64,000 bases of DNA from positions 6,145,069 through 6,209,068 of the forward strand of contig NC_079895.1 of the NCBI RefSeq assembly GCF_024868665.1. Direction: 5' to 3'. Numbering within the stretch: the stretch's first letter is position 1; each line of letters begins with the position of its first letter. Below, in pieces: positions 48,090 to 59,104 of the stretch. This DNA is from Triplophysa rosa (lineage: Eukaryota > Chordata > Actinopteri > Cypriniformes > Nemacheilidae). A model generated the notes under the pieces. It had not been told where the DNA came from and ran no database searches. It saw nothing but the letters and a program-made list of their open reading frames with translations. The translations under genes and the position numbers were made by a program.

Positions 48090-48630
48090 ATGTAGTATTC
48101 TTACTGCGTCGACGTGCGTGGAATGCGTCGACGCGTCATATTATTTACGTTTATCTGCTGTAATAGTTTCTGTTCCAGGGCATATGTAAGTTAATCAGCA
48201 GAACAAGAGAAAGTATAATACACCCGACAAACAGCGATCGAGAGCCTCGGACGGAGGAATTCCCCCTAACGTTACCCCGGAATGGGATCGTCACAGCATG
48301 GACACACAATCACAAACGCTTTTTTTACTTTTAAAATTAAAACTACTTCATTAAAAGAAGATAGTGATTGTAATGTAAAAACGGATTAAAATGTTAAAAC
48401 AATAATATTTATTTATAAGATGTAGTGGAGTAAAAAGTATGATTTGCTTTATAATGTAAGAAAATACTAGAACTTATTGTTTATTTGCAAAGTTTGCCAA
48501 AGGATTAATAAAGTAATCCAAAAAATCTTTATTAGATTAATAAAAAACAATAATCATTAGATTAGTCGACTAATCTGAAAAAAATCGTTAGATTAGTCGA
48601 CAAGTAAAATAATCGTTAGTTGCAGCCCTA
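48090..48630. mobile_element. Degraded hAT-like element, right terminus clear
   Basis: The right end AAAATAATCGTTAGTTGCAG followed by CCCTA is the reverse complement of the familiar TAGGGCTGCAACTAACGAT terminus. Internal ATTAGTCGACTAATC and TTAGATTAGTCGACAAG motifs repeat it. The left end is uncertain, placed near a CpG-rich stretch (GCGTCGACGTGCGTGGAATG). No target duplication found. Confidence 0.6.
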
Positions 48631-49048
48631 CTGATTTGCACACTCTACTTACTCTATAATGTATTTGAATACCGCCTATGTAGACAGCATGTATAGATAA
48701 GTTGTAGGGCTGTTGTAGTGGCATTTGTGTCTATCATCACCCTATATGTAACCTAGCAGATAACAGAGAGACAAATAAAAGTTAATAAGCGTGGTGAGGA
48801 CTAGACTCACAGGTCTGTTACAAGTGACAGCACTCAGCTTTCACACAGAGAACAATTGTAGGGTGCGGGAAGGTTCTTACCGTACCTTTAAGCAGTCTAT
48901 TAACCTTCTGCATGAGGCCTTCAAGGTGTTTACGCCCATGATGACTCCTGGCACTTTTCACGAACATGGTGCTTTACACTTTGATGTCCCATTTTGTTGT
49001 TCAAGCTGGCACAAATCTCATGTTAGTTTGTTTTATGAACTGTTAGAC
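48631..49048. other. Unannotated intronic sequence
   Basis: No feature recognised. The 94-codon forward frame at 48791-49075 runs into the next element and has no family features. Confidence 0.5.
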
Positions 49049-49400
49049 ATACAGCCACGAAACAAATTAAAGTGACAGTTCACCCAAAAATCACTCTTGT
49101 CATTTCAAACCTGTATGACTTTCTGTATGAAGAGAAGATATTGTGAAAAATGTTGTTGACTGAACAGCGATGGCAGCCATTCACTTGCATTGGTTTTGTG
49201 TCCATACAATAGAAGTCAATGGGTGCCACCGCTGTTCGGTTATCAACATTCTTCAAAATATCTGCGGAAGAAAGTCATACATGTTCGAAAGGATGACAGA
49301 ATTTTCATTTTTGGGTGAACGATCCCTTTAAGAGACCATTCCAAATTGTCGTTTTATCAGCATTTCTGGATGTTTTGTGGCAGTCCATTGTTTTAAACAC
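49049..49400. mobile_element. Mariner-like MITE fragment interrupted by an Angel copy
   Basis: TACAGCCACGAAACAAATTA (49050-49069) and AGAGACCATTCCAAATTG with TCAGCATTTCTGGATGTTTT (from 49333) are the two sides of the element seen at 40132 and 30312. The Angel-like copy sits exactly between them. The 3' part of the mariner-like element beyond about 49400 is missing. Confidence 0.75.
49067..49331. mobile_element. Angel-like MITE with a readable TTAA target duplication
   Basis: TTAA at 49067-49070 and 49328-49331 flank AGTGACAGTTCACCC ... GGGTGAACGATCCCT. Stem AACAGCGATGGCAGCCATTC, loop TTGGTTTTGTGTCCATAC, right arm GTTCGGTTATCAACATTCTT. The host sequence joins across the element with a single TTAA (see findings). 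Confidence 0.88.
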
Positions 49401-51984
49401 TTGAAATGACCTAGAATAGAAATTCAGCATCATCCGTTTCCTGCTCATAGAAGGTGCCATCTCACAAACCTAGAAGCACATTCACAGAAATTCGTATTCA
49501 TTGGGCCACCAATGTGCCTTTTGGTCATTCTGTAATAAATCTGTTTTAAGAAGGTCCCTGTAATGGCAGCGTTTTTCCAGGGCTGATCGCTTCACGCGTG
49601 CCGCGTTACATCAGCTGTGATCTGAGAGACGCTTCGCAGCGGCCTTCAATATTAATGAAGACTGATGAACTGTTTGGGAGTCCATGTCTGTCAGCGCTGC
49701 CTGGATGGGAGTGACATTCACAATTAGCAAACTCTCAAGTTCATTTCCATCACTTTAATATGACACAAAGACGGGCCTAAAAGGGGAGGAGAGAAAAAAA
49801 ACTTGTGGGTGATGGAGAATTTCATGCACTTGTGTGTGAATTGTGGGTTTCTTTCTTTTGAGTGACAGATTTGTCTTAGAGTTGCAGGCAATGAACTATT
49901 TGGATTTTCTTGGATTTCTGCATAAACTGTTTATAAAATTTGATGTGATCTTCACAACAATAGACAAACACTTAAACACCACCAAACAATTACCCACACA
50001 GCATGGTAAATGTTTACACGGTGTCCTCCGTTAAGACATAAAAATGCATCAGTGTTTGTTTTTTGTTCAAGCTGTTAATGTTGTGGCTTAGTTTCAGATT
50101 ATAAAACTGCTTTATGCAAAAATCAAGATACCAAACAGTAAATCCAAGTATATTTTGTTCCTGCACCTGTATAAAGTAGAGTTGTTTTACCTCATGTTTA
50201 TGCACACAGGTTAATGTAGTCTTAGAGAAAAGACAAACACTCCCACACAAGTGGGAAAAAGGAGAAACGAGAGACATCATTCTCGGCTAGTGGACCGTTC
50301 GAGCATCTCCTCACTTCTCCTGCCTGCGGCGAATGTCAGCACAGGTTCATATTCACACGTGGCAGTGTTGCCGTCAGGGATGTCTCACTCCTCGTGATGA
50401 CGAGTGTCATCCAGCTCTGTCAGAGAGACAGAACCTCGGGAGACGAAGAGTTTTTGAACTTGAAGAGATGTGGTGAGACACAGGGAAGGGTAACAATGCA
50501 AGCAACCTAAGCGCTGCATTTTAGTATTTTGTTTTCTATAGAGGTTGTTTGGATGTGTGCGGGTGGATCTGTAACTGTTCGTCAGCAGTTTAGAGCTGTT
50601 TTGTGGATGACTGCCAGTTATATTTTCTTGTGTCAGCCAAGAGCCGAGCGTGTACAAAGAATCTATACTTTTCCTTTTTGCAGTAAAAAAAAAAGAGGTA
50701 ACATTTGTGCAGTTTGAAAGTGCTAAAAAAGAGTGAAAAACCTGTCCATTTAATCTTAGCTGTAGTTCATGCATTCGTGCAGTAGGGGGCGATGTGCTTG
50801 ACCTCAGGGGCAGGAATCCGCTGCTAAAACGTTGCAGGTCATGTGTTTAATAATGGCGGGGTCAGTGTTTAGCGAGACGGCTGAAGTTCACGCGCTGTGC
50901 TTCTGTTGTCAGGAAGATGCATGATATGTAGTCAGGAGGCATCCTTCTCTCACGGCGCACACTAATGATGCTACAAGCACTGATGGACATCTTCATTACA
51001 ATCAGATCCATCATTCCACAGTTTGTCTCGACCACACCTACCTGTCCAAACATGTACTCAAACAGATACTGTGTCTTAGCAACAACAACAGCAACCTCAC
51101 CCTAACAAAACACAACATCATCCGCAACATAGATGAAATTCAGTTCTCATAAGAATTATAAATGAGGATGATTGTTGTGATTATATACAAATTAATAGAG
51201 TTTGTTTTGCAATGCAGGAGAATATATTACTTCTGTAGGCAATTTAATCTAAAAGTTGTAAATAACTAAATATGGGGCTATATAGTCCTGATTTCATTTA
51301 ATCATTTCTTGTCTAAGTCGTTGTAACAGAAAGGCAGTTTATTCTTGTTTGAGCATTTGACCTGGTCCCTTCAGTCCCTCCAGGATCTTAGTCCGTGCCT
51401 TTGTGTCTGTGTATCACTGCTGCTTGAGCTGTTAGCAGGTTTTATTTCATAAACATCACAAGCAGCGCGTCCCATGTCAGTAATGCCAGATTCACAATCA
51501 ATAACCATCTTCAGAAATGCGTGCGCTCCCTTTGACAGCTTGACATCTTTTTATTTTCCTGGCTTGTTTGTTTGTGTTTGTGTTTGTTTTTTCACCTCTA
51601 ACATCCTCCTTCCCTCAGGCAGGGAGGGATGTCCTGCAACTGATGTTCAGTTGTCGAATTCAGAGGTGTATGTCAGTAACTGTAAGGACTTGAGGTACAG
51701 TAAAAGTCAAATTGCACAAATGTTTGTTTTTTATACATTCGGGCAACTACAGAGTGAATGTACATTTTTACTGACAGGTTAAACTTCTTGGCCATTTGAT
51801 ACATTAATACACGTATTTCATATGTATAATTTAATACACACATTTTGTATTAATTAATAATTTATTTATCCCTTGTACAGTTACGTATTCATGTTTTGTT
51901 ACTAAACCAATGTTCACGGGTCTAGTGGACCCACACTAGCTTATCCCTATTACAACCAAAACAGTGGGTAATACAGTGTTTGTC
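49401..51984. other. Unique intronic sequence; possible conserved element at 49570-49750
   Basis: 49570-49750 is repeat-free with mixed composition and motifs such as CAATATTAATGAAGACTG and CACAATTAGCAAAC. The rest, including the 129-codon reverse frame at 50385-50774, shows no gene features. Confidence 0.35.
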
Positions 51985-52450
51985 ATTTCATTCTTTTAAT
52001 CACATTTATTTTTTAAATATTAAAAAGGAACAATCTGTAATATAATTGAAAATCTTGAATGAATCTAAATCTCTGAGGTTGAAAAAACAAATAATTCAAT
52101 CATTTTTTTGTTAACACTAAAAAAGGGACTCATAGACCTGAACACGGCAGAAGGATTAATATACTGTATTTGTGTTGCACTTTTTACTTGTTTTATGATT
52201 ATTTACCAGTTTAAATATATTTTATTCTCATTTAATTCTTTTAAATCACAGTTTTTTTATATTAAAAAGGAACAATCTGTATTATAGTTGAAAATCTTGA
52301 ATAAATCTAAATCTCTGAGGTTGGAAAAACAATTAATTCAATCATTTTTTAGTTAACACTAAAAAAGGGACTCGTAAAACCCAACACCGCACAAAGATGA
52401 CTATTTTTGTATTGTACTTTTTACCTGTTTTACGATTATTTTGTTTACCT
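51985..52450. repeat. Tandem duplication, about 240 bp per unit
   Basis: The first unit (about 51990-52225) and second unit (about 52235-52450) share AAAAAGGAACAATCTGTA, AAATCTAAATCTCTGAGGTT, TTAACACTAAAAAAGGGACT and TTTTACTTGTTTTATGATTA/TTTACCTGTTTTACGATTA, offset by 237-245 bases. Moderate divergence implies an older event. Confidence 0.88.
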
Positions 52451-54019
52451 GTTCGTATCGATAACCAATATTAGGCCATTTAATAAAAGTCTCCATTGTG
52501 ACAACTTACCCCATATAGTGGGACGACAGTCCCAGCTGTTACATCATTACAAAAGATGATCTCCGTTCAATGCATTATGTAGCCAAAACTTTCAATTATC
52601 TCTTAGAAACCAACCTACCCTCAGAAATGTGTGACAACTAGCCCTGTTCTCCCCTATTACAAGCACCACTACTTTCTCATGTACCAAAAGCAAGGTGACT
52701 TTCAGCAGCCCAGGGGCATGTTGTAAAGGTGACATCCCTTTGCGCGCTGGAACCTTCCTCTGTGTTAACTGAGATGTCTTACACCCACCACAGCAGAGCG
52801 CACAACCTGACAAGCTCTCCGAGTCTCTCATATATGCTCACCAATCCCAGAGAAGAGCGCGGCAGACAGATAAAACAAGCCCGAGAGAAAGAGAGAGAAA
52901 AGAGATAAAAGACAGAAGCGTTGGGTTCTTATCTCAACAGAACAGTGGTCATTGAATAAAAGACCACGAAGGGAAGCGCTGCCGGGAAGACACAATAGTC
53001 CGTCTGGGGTGGCACTTACACCAGCCGTCTCGCCATCCTATCTGCCTGACGTTCTCCGTAGCGAGAAGGTGAATCTGAGAGAAGACCATCACGCACTAAA
53101 TGAAATCAATTTTCACAAAAGCAGACACACTTCAGGATCTCAGCGTGGGCTGTGTCAGGCTCAACATACCTAACAATGACTGAACACACTTTATTAACGT
53201 CTGCTCCCAGATAACAAAGCCATCTGGAATTAAGTGGAGATATCCCCCATCCACACACTTCTCATTTAAAAGAATTCATTCATGATATGAGACAGCTTTT
53301 AGTGGGCTCTCCGGGGTAATTCAACACAGTGTGTGTCTATACTACAGATTCACAGCTTGAAGTTTCGAGTATGAAAGTGTGTGCGTGCTGTTTAGTCTAG
53401 GAAAGGTTATCCATCAATCATGTTTGTAATGTAAGTAGGTCAGAACCTGGCACAGTGGAGGTACTCTTCTGTTAGAGCCCTCTCTCCCCCTCCTCTCTCT
53501 TACTTTGCTTTAGTTTGTAATGTCCTTCTTGTTTTTGCTTGGAGGATGCTAAACTGTAGCCCATGGCTTTAAAACCAGGAACATCATTCCCAGCACATTT
53601 TACTGCAGTAGGATGTATTTTAGAGTGAAGCGGAACATTCATATAGCAAAAAAGGAAAATTGGGAATTGATTGGATTCTGAGATGTACGTGTACCCGAAC
53701 AAAGCCACTCTACTCATGACGAAGCTTTAAAACATTGTTATTCACTTTTATTGTTGTGATTTACGTTAACTTTTACGTAAAGTTTAAGAAACACTGACAC
53801 AATAAGCATATTATATTTCCATACATATACATTTACATAAAGAAATATGATCATTAAAAAACATGGTAACTCTCACAACCAAATTGCCTACACTGTTCAT
53901 GACCTTTAGTTGGAAAACAGCATGTTTAAGATGTTTATGTGACCTTATATGTTGTCAAGTTATTAAAAGTAATTGGTCATGCATGTAAATTCACTCAATG
54001 TCTAAATAGCAATTTGGCA
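52451..54019. other. Unannotated intronic sequence
   Basis: No transposon recognised. Purine-rich GAGA stretch at about 52885-52910. Short frames near 52592-53173 lack any family features. Confidence 0.5.
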
Positions 54020-54291
54020 TAAAGTGATAGTTCACCCAAAAATGAAAATTCTGTAATCATTTAGTCATCCTCTTGTCATTTCAAATGGCTTTCTTTCTGC
54101 GATGTTGGTAACCGAACAATGGCGATACCCATTGACTTGCATTGGTTTTGTGTCCATACAATAGAAGCCGTTGTTTGGTTACCAACGGTCTTCAAAATAT
54201 CTCCTTTTGTGTTCTTCAGAAGAAAGAAAATCATACAAGAGGGCGAGCAAATGATGACAGAATTTTCATTTTTGGGTGAACTATCCCTTTA
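54020..54291. mobile_element. Angel-like MITE with internal left-arm deletion
   Basis: Left end TAAAGTGATAGTTCACCC, then GGCTTTCTTTCTGCGATGTT, which skips about 30 bases of the left arm. Loop TTGGTTTTGTGTCCATACA is forward. Right end TTTTGGGTGAACTATCCC. Flanking TTAA has decayed on both sides. Confidence 0.84.
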
Positions 54292-54384
54292 CTCTTAACA
54301 ACGTCAGTGCACAAAATACATGTTTGTACTACTTCATCTAAGTGTTCTATACATTTTGATGACAGATTATAAAGACATCTTGCT

Positions 54385-54638
54385 CACACTTTATTTTAAG
54401 GTCCAGTTCTCGCTGTTAACAAACCATTAACTACAACTTTTGCCTCAATTAACTCCTAATTTGTTCCTTATTAATAGTTAGTAAGGTAGTTGTTAGGTTT
54501 AGGTAGGCTATTGGGTAGGATTAGGGATGTAGAATATGTGCTTTATAAGTACTAATAAACAACCAATATGCTAATAATGGACATTCTAATAAGCAACTAG
54601 TTAATAGTGAGAATTGTTCCCTATACTAAAGTGTTACC
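54385..54638. mobile_element. Palindromic MITE (CACTTTATTTTAAGGTCC type)
   Basis: Left CACACTTTATTTTAAGGTCC then AACAAACCATTAACTAC. Right CTAGTTAATAGTGAGAATTG then CTATACTAAAGTGTTACC. Inner motifs are inverted about the centre (TTAATAGTTAGTAAGG, GGTTTAGGTAGG). A family I recognise as common in fish introns. Related in design to 5669-6292. Confidence 0.72.
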
Positions 54639-56697
54639 GACATTCATCATTCATCATTTACATTGATGAATCATGCAATCATGCAATAGCATACCAAATA
54701 ATGTACAGTAGGGTTGATTTTTATGGAAAACAAATTGACATTTGCATAAGCTGCATTAAAATACATACCGTTTACTCAAAACACTGTTTTTTATTTTCGA
54801 GGTTATAAAACAAGAACGAATGTCCTCTGTTGGCCATTTTAACGTCACTGTTTTTATAGCAGTCAAGACGAAGCAGCTAGCTGTGGAAGGAGGCCCTGAG
54901 GACGGACTTTTAGAGAAAGGACAGAATGTGTAAACAATGGAAATGAAGACTAATACCTGCAGAAAAGGGCTGAACAGCTGGGACACGCTCTGACGCTTGA
55001 TAGTACCGTCTGAGCCGCGCGTCCACGCCACCCTGGCTCTCCGCAGAGAGGCTGACAGTCAGACAGGTGCGTGTGGGTGTGTATCTGCGTGTGACAGAGA
55101 GACGGCAGACGCCAGGGCCGGGTGGGAATCCATCTTGTTTGGTGGCGTTCTAGCTAGGCCACCGCTAGCTCCAGTCCTTTGTTTCTATTATGGCGGGGGT
55201 CCTTGAGCGCGAGGGGTGGGCTTTTCTGCCACTTGAATATAATGAGGATTGGTCGATGCTTGTCCTTGTGACCTTGTCCCGAGGCGGAGGAAATGAATCG
55301 TACGAGGGGGCGTGCAAGAAAAGGTCTGTTTTTAAACCAAGGACTGCTTTTTAAGAGATGTTCATTAGAGAGATTAAAATGTGATTTATTCTGGTCCGAC
55401 GCCATGTCAGCATAATCAGTTTTGTAAACAAATGTCTTTGCGTTGTCCACTCTGTTTACCGTTTCCCGAGCCGTCTTCCATTTTCACACAATAACTAGTG
55501 GCTGTTTAAATAAGAACTCATTAGAATTACATAGCCATTTAGCTAAGTGACATTGGGTGTAATTGTACCATCCATCAATGGCTGTGTAATAACACACTCC
55601 GAAGAGCTGAATGTTGATTAGCCCACGGCCAATTTCTCGTGTAGCTGAAAATAATGACCGAGGAAAGGCCACGGGGCAAGGTGAGATCGCCCTCCAAGGA
55701 AACGGGCACAGTCACTGACCCGTGCCGGCCAAATAAACTCTTCTAAAAGAAATTAAGACATCGTCAAAAACTCCCTAGAAACCCTTGAATCCCGTCTGCT
55801 CGTATGTGAGACACTCAACACGCTCATAACTCATCTTCTGCTTTCAGCTTTACGCTTATGAATATATGTATCTCTCTCTTTAACGTTATTATGTTTCTCT
55901 TTTGCCATCATTTCAATCTTTATTGAAATGATTTTTCACTCTTCTCTTCTTCTATATTTCCTTGATTCTGTCTTTAGCTTTAGGCTTTAGCGTGTGCAGT
56001 GTTTGCCTCCTGTGTGTTGTTGTAGCTTAATAAGAGAACAACAATCGCACCGCACATTTCCTTCTCAGTTACCCTTTCCCTCTCTGCAGAAACCCCCTGA
56101 AATTCAATTGTCTGGCTATAATTGCGGGTTTAACTAGGGACTAGCGCAGCCATTAATCAAGTTCCCCAAAAAGCACAAGCTCTGCCTGGGCACTTTCTCC
56201 AAGTCCTTTTATCTCCGCATGTGTGGGCTAAACACATTGAAAGGGCACTGTGGTCCAACCAGCTTTGAGCCTCGCTTCTAGCATGAGACAAGCTGGTTAC
56301 CACTAACTAGATTTGCTGTTCATGAAGGCATTACACTACATGGCCAAAGGTATGGGTACATTAACTTCTAAACTAAAATTCAGTTTTGATTGGTTGAAGT
56401 ATTTAAAAAAAATGTCCTCACCATTTTTTATATTAATTGAAAAAGAGCACTATAAAAGTCTTATAATAGCAACCTTGTCAGACAGAAATCTCAAATAAAT
56501 AAAAAAACCCATGTTTTTAAAATGATCAAACACTGCGTTATCAAAGTTGACAAGCTCTTTTTTATTTTAATTTCCATTGGTTACATATTTGCAAAACCCG
56601 CAGGCAAAGATGGGTGACCACGAGTAATGATTTATTTAGAAAATATAAATCACAAAATATGGAAATACAGCTTCCGCTCAACGGCTACCATATTCAA
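54639..56697. other. Unique intronic sequence; candidate conserved elements at 55490-55740 and 56085-56265
   Basis: Both sub-blocks are repeat-free, with mixed composition and AT-core motifs (CATTAGAATTACATAGCC, GGGTGTAATTGTACC; AAATTCAATTGTCTGG, GCCATTAATCAAG). A CpG-richer patch lies at 55005-55110. No coding features. Conservation is inference. Confidence 0.32.
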
Positions 56698-57035
56698 TTT
56701 AAAGGGATAGGTCCCAAAGATCCCAAAGATGAAAATTCTGTGATCATTTACTCACCCTCCGGTCATTTTAAACCTGTACGACTTTCTTGTGCAAAACACA
56801 TTAGAAGATATTTTGAAGGGCGTTGATAACCAAACAACGGTGGTACCCATTCACTTCTAATGTTTGGACACAAAACCAATGCAAGTCAATTGGTACTGCC
56901 GTGGTTCCGTTACAAACATTCTTCAAATGATGATCTTCTTTTGTCTTCTACAGAAGAAAGAAAGCCATACAGGTTTGAAATGAAAAGAGGGTGAGGATTG
57001 ATGACAGAATTTACATTTTTGGGAGAACTATCCCA
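56698..57035. mobile_element. Angel-like MITE, reverse loop orientation, long copy
   Basis: TTTAAAGGGATAGGTCCC at 56698, with a small ATCCCAAAG duplication near the start. Stem GATAACCAAACAACGGTGG, loop TGTTTGGACACAAAACCAAT, right arm ending TTTGGGAGAACTATCCCA. The short forward frame at 56614-56826 is read-through. Confidence 0.85.
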
Positions 57036-57071
57036 GTGAATTGTCAGAAAAAAGCCAAAATTGTCTAAAAT

Positions 57072-57356
57072 AAGTAGTTCTCAAACCAGGGCCGTGGTCC
57101 CCTGGGGGTCCCAAGATGAATCCAGGGGGGGCCACAGGTTTTGTGGCATTTTATGAAATAAACAATTTTATGCAATCAAACATCAGAAAATAACACCACC
57201 GACCAAAACAACTGATGTTCCAGCATTGTATAACTGAATATGTTTTTGGTTGAATTAAAATTCTAAGTTTAAGATTACAAGTCTTTATTTGGGGGCCACA
57301 ATACGATGCACCCTACACAAAGGGGGCCTTAGAACGAAAAAGTTTGAGAACCACTG
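57072..57356. mobile_element. hAT (Charlie-like) MITE, decayed target duplication
   Basis: Starts AAGTAGTTCTCAAACCAGGG and ends AAAAGTTTGAGAACCACTG, inverted ends similar to those of 47340-47620. Flanks TCTAAAAT and TCTTGAAT agree at 6 of 8 positions. Interior GTCCCCTGGGGGTCCC near the left end and AAAGGGGGCCTTAG near the right. Confidence 0.8.
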
Positions 57357-57364
57357 TCTTGAAT

Positions 57365-58767
57365 AAGAATTTATATAACGCTATTAAAACCTATAATACA
57401 CCTGAGGCTAAAATGATTTATTAAAATTTTAAATGGAGACATTGGTGCAGTTTGCGTAAGTGTGTAGACAAAGCATAAAAAGTATGAGAAAATGCAATAC
57501 AGTGATCGTCTTGTCTTGCAAGTAAGTCTAATTATCTGAAGTTGTTTGTGTTTCTCATACTGTTGTCTGTGTTCTGTTGGCCCGAGTGCAGAGGACGCTC
57601 AGTAACCTCAGTTTGGTTTGTGAAGTAGGAGGCAGCGGCGTGGCACCTGGGCTAATGAACAGGGTTATAATTGAGACGGAGCGGGCCAACGATATATTCG
57701 GCTCCCAGAAGCACCGCTGAAGTATTTGTGCCACCTCGCCGGCTAAAAGAGCTCAATATGAGATCTGTCCCCTTTCATTGTACTGTTTTAAAACAAAGGT
57801 TGCCTCGCTTTGAGGGGAGGGCAGATTAAGACGCTTTCCTCAGTTCTTCCCTTAAATCGAGGCGACAGACTAATTTAATTGCTCATCAGCTAATGATGCT
57901 GTTGTAAAGCGCTAATATCTTTCACCCTGACAGCAGCGAAGATAAGAGGGGTAAGCCGTCGCCGACAGAGCCAACGAAGGGACAGTGACGCAGGGAGAGA
58001 CAGAACCAAAAAGAAAGAAAAACATGGAGAAATAAGGAGCAGTTGTGTAATTACAGGCCTTTACAGTGAAATTAAAGCATTGTTAAATCGTGCCGGCTCC
58101 TCCCAGCACCACTGTTAGGACTTCATCTTTCCCTCATAAATACAGTCGCGCTGCGTAATTATAGACGTTTTGTATAGTTTTAGGCACGAGTTGCAATGAA
58201 AGGCAAATTGCTCGGTCTCTTTCTTCTTTTGTTCACGAGTCGTCAAATTCAAATAATACGGAAAGTGCGAGGGAGAACGTGAAGCGGCTACGTGAGTAAT
58301 GCATGTTTGAAAAGCCGCTTATTTCCAGGGAGACTGAAGTCGCCTGTAAATCAAAATGTGGCCGGACGGAGTTCTGGCAGCATTGCAACCTTTAGAAAAT
58401 TTGATGATAATGCCTCAGACCTCTGAGAGGATGCGGGTTTGAATTTATTACCTGGCCGGGAGGCCTTTTTCTCGGGAAAGCTCATAAATTTGCCTGCAGG
58501 GGGAACGGTGAGCACACAGTTTAAAGAGAGAGATTGACTTCGCGCACTACGGGTCCTGAAATATTCCCCTGAGATGCAACTCGAGATACGTTTGTATGGA
58601 ACATTTGCCTCATTTTGGTAGTAACAAATTAAATGTGTACTTTTTGAAAGTTGTGTAAAATCTTCTGGACATAGGTAGATTCATAAATTCCTAATTTACA
58701 TTTATGATTTTGGCAGACATAGAGACTTACAGATTGTTAATGGTACATTTGTATCGGTATTTGTGTT
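57365..58767. other. Unique intronic sequence; candidate conserved elements at 57600-57960 and 58300-58515
   Basis: 57600-57960 has TAATTTAATTGCTCATCAGC then TAATGATGCTG, closely spaced homeodomain-type cores, no repeats and mixed composition. 58300-58515 is similar (GTAAATCAAAATGTGG, GAATTTATTACCTGG). These are the densest such blocks in the window. Unverified. Confidence 0.38.
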
Positions 58768-59104
58768 CCCTCACTTACGAAAATTTACCATGGTTTTACT
58801 ACAGTTAAAATTTAAAAACCATGGTTTTACTACAGTTAAAATTTAAAAACCATGGTTTTACTACAGTTAAAATTTAAAAACCATGGTTTTACTACAGTTA
58901 AAACCAAAAAAGCATGGTTACTGTAGTAAAACAATGGTTATCACAAAATAACCATGGTTTGAAAACCACGTTGTTTATAAAAACCATAGTAAACGATGGT
59001 TACTGTAGTAAAACCATGGTTTTGCCCTAAGTAATAAATGCACCAAGAAACCATGGTTACTACACTTGTACCACAAAAAAAACATGGTTAATTTTCGTAA
59101 GGGT
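58768..59104. mobile_element. Inverted-terminus MITE made of ACCATGG repeats
   Basis: CCCTCACTTACGAAAATT with ACCATGG at the left is inverted as CATGGTTAATTTTCGTAAGG at the right. The interior is built from direct and inverted ACCATGGTTTTACTACAGTT blocks. A family I associate with cyprinids. No coding frame. Confidence 0.78.
58787..58910. repeat. Four 31-bp tandem units inside the MITE
   Basis: Units start at 58787, 58818, 58849 and 58880, each ACCATGGTTTTACTACAGTT followed by AAAATTTAAAA. The fourth diverges at its end. Units are almost identical, pointing to recent array growth. Confidence 0.92.

Noticed and set aside
50385..50774. 129-codon reverse open frame
   Set aside because: No domain, no splice context and low-complexity composition in parts.
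58787..58910. Regular repeats considered as a CRISPR-like array
   Set aside because: The units are contiguous with no unique spacers and lie inside a eukaryotic MITE.
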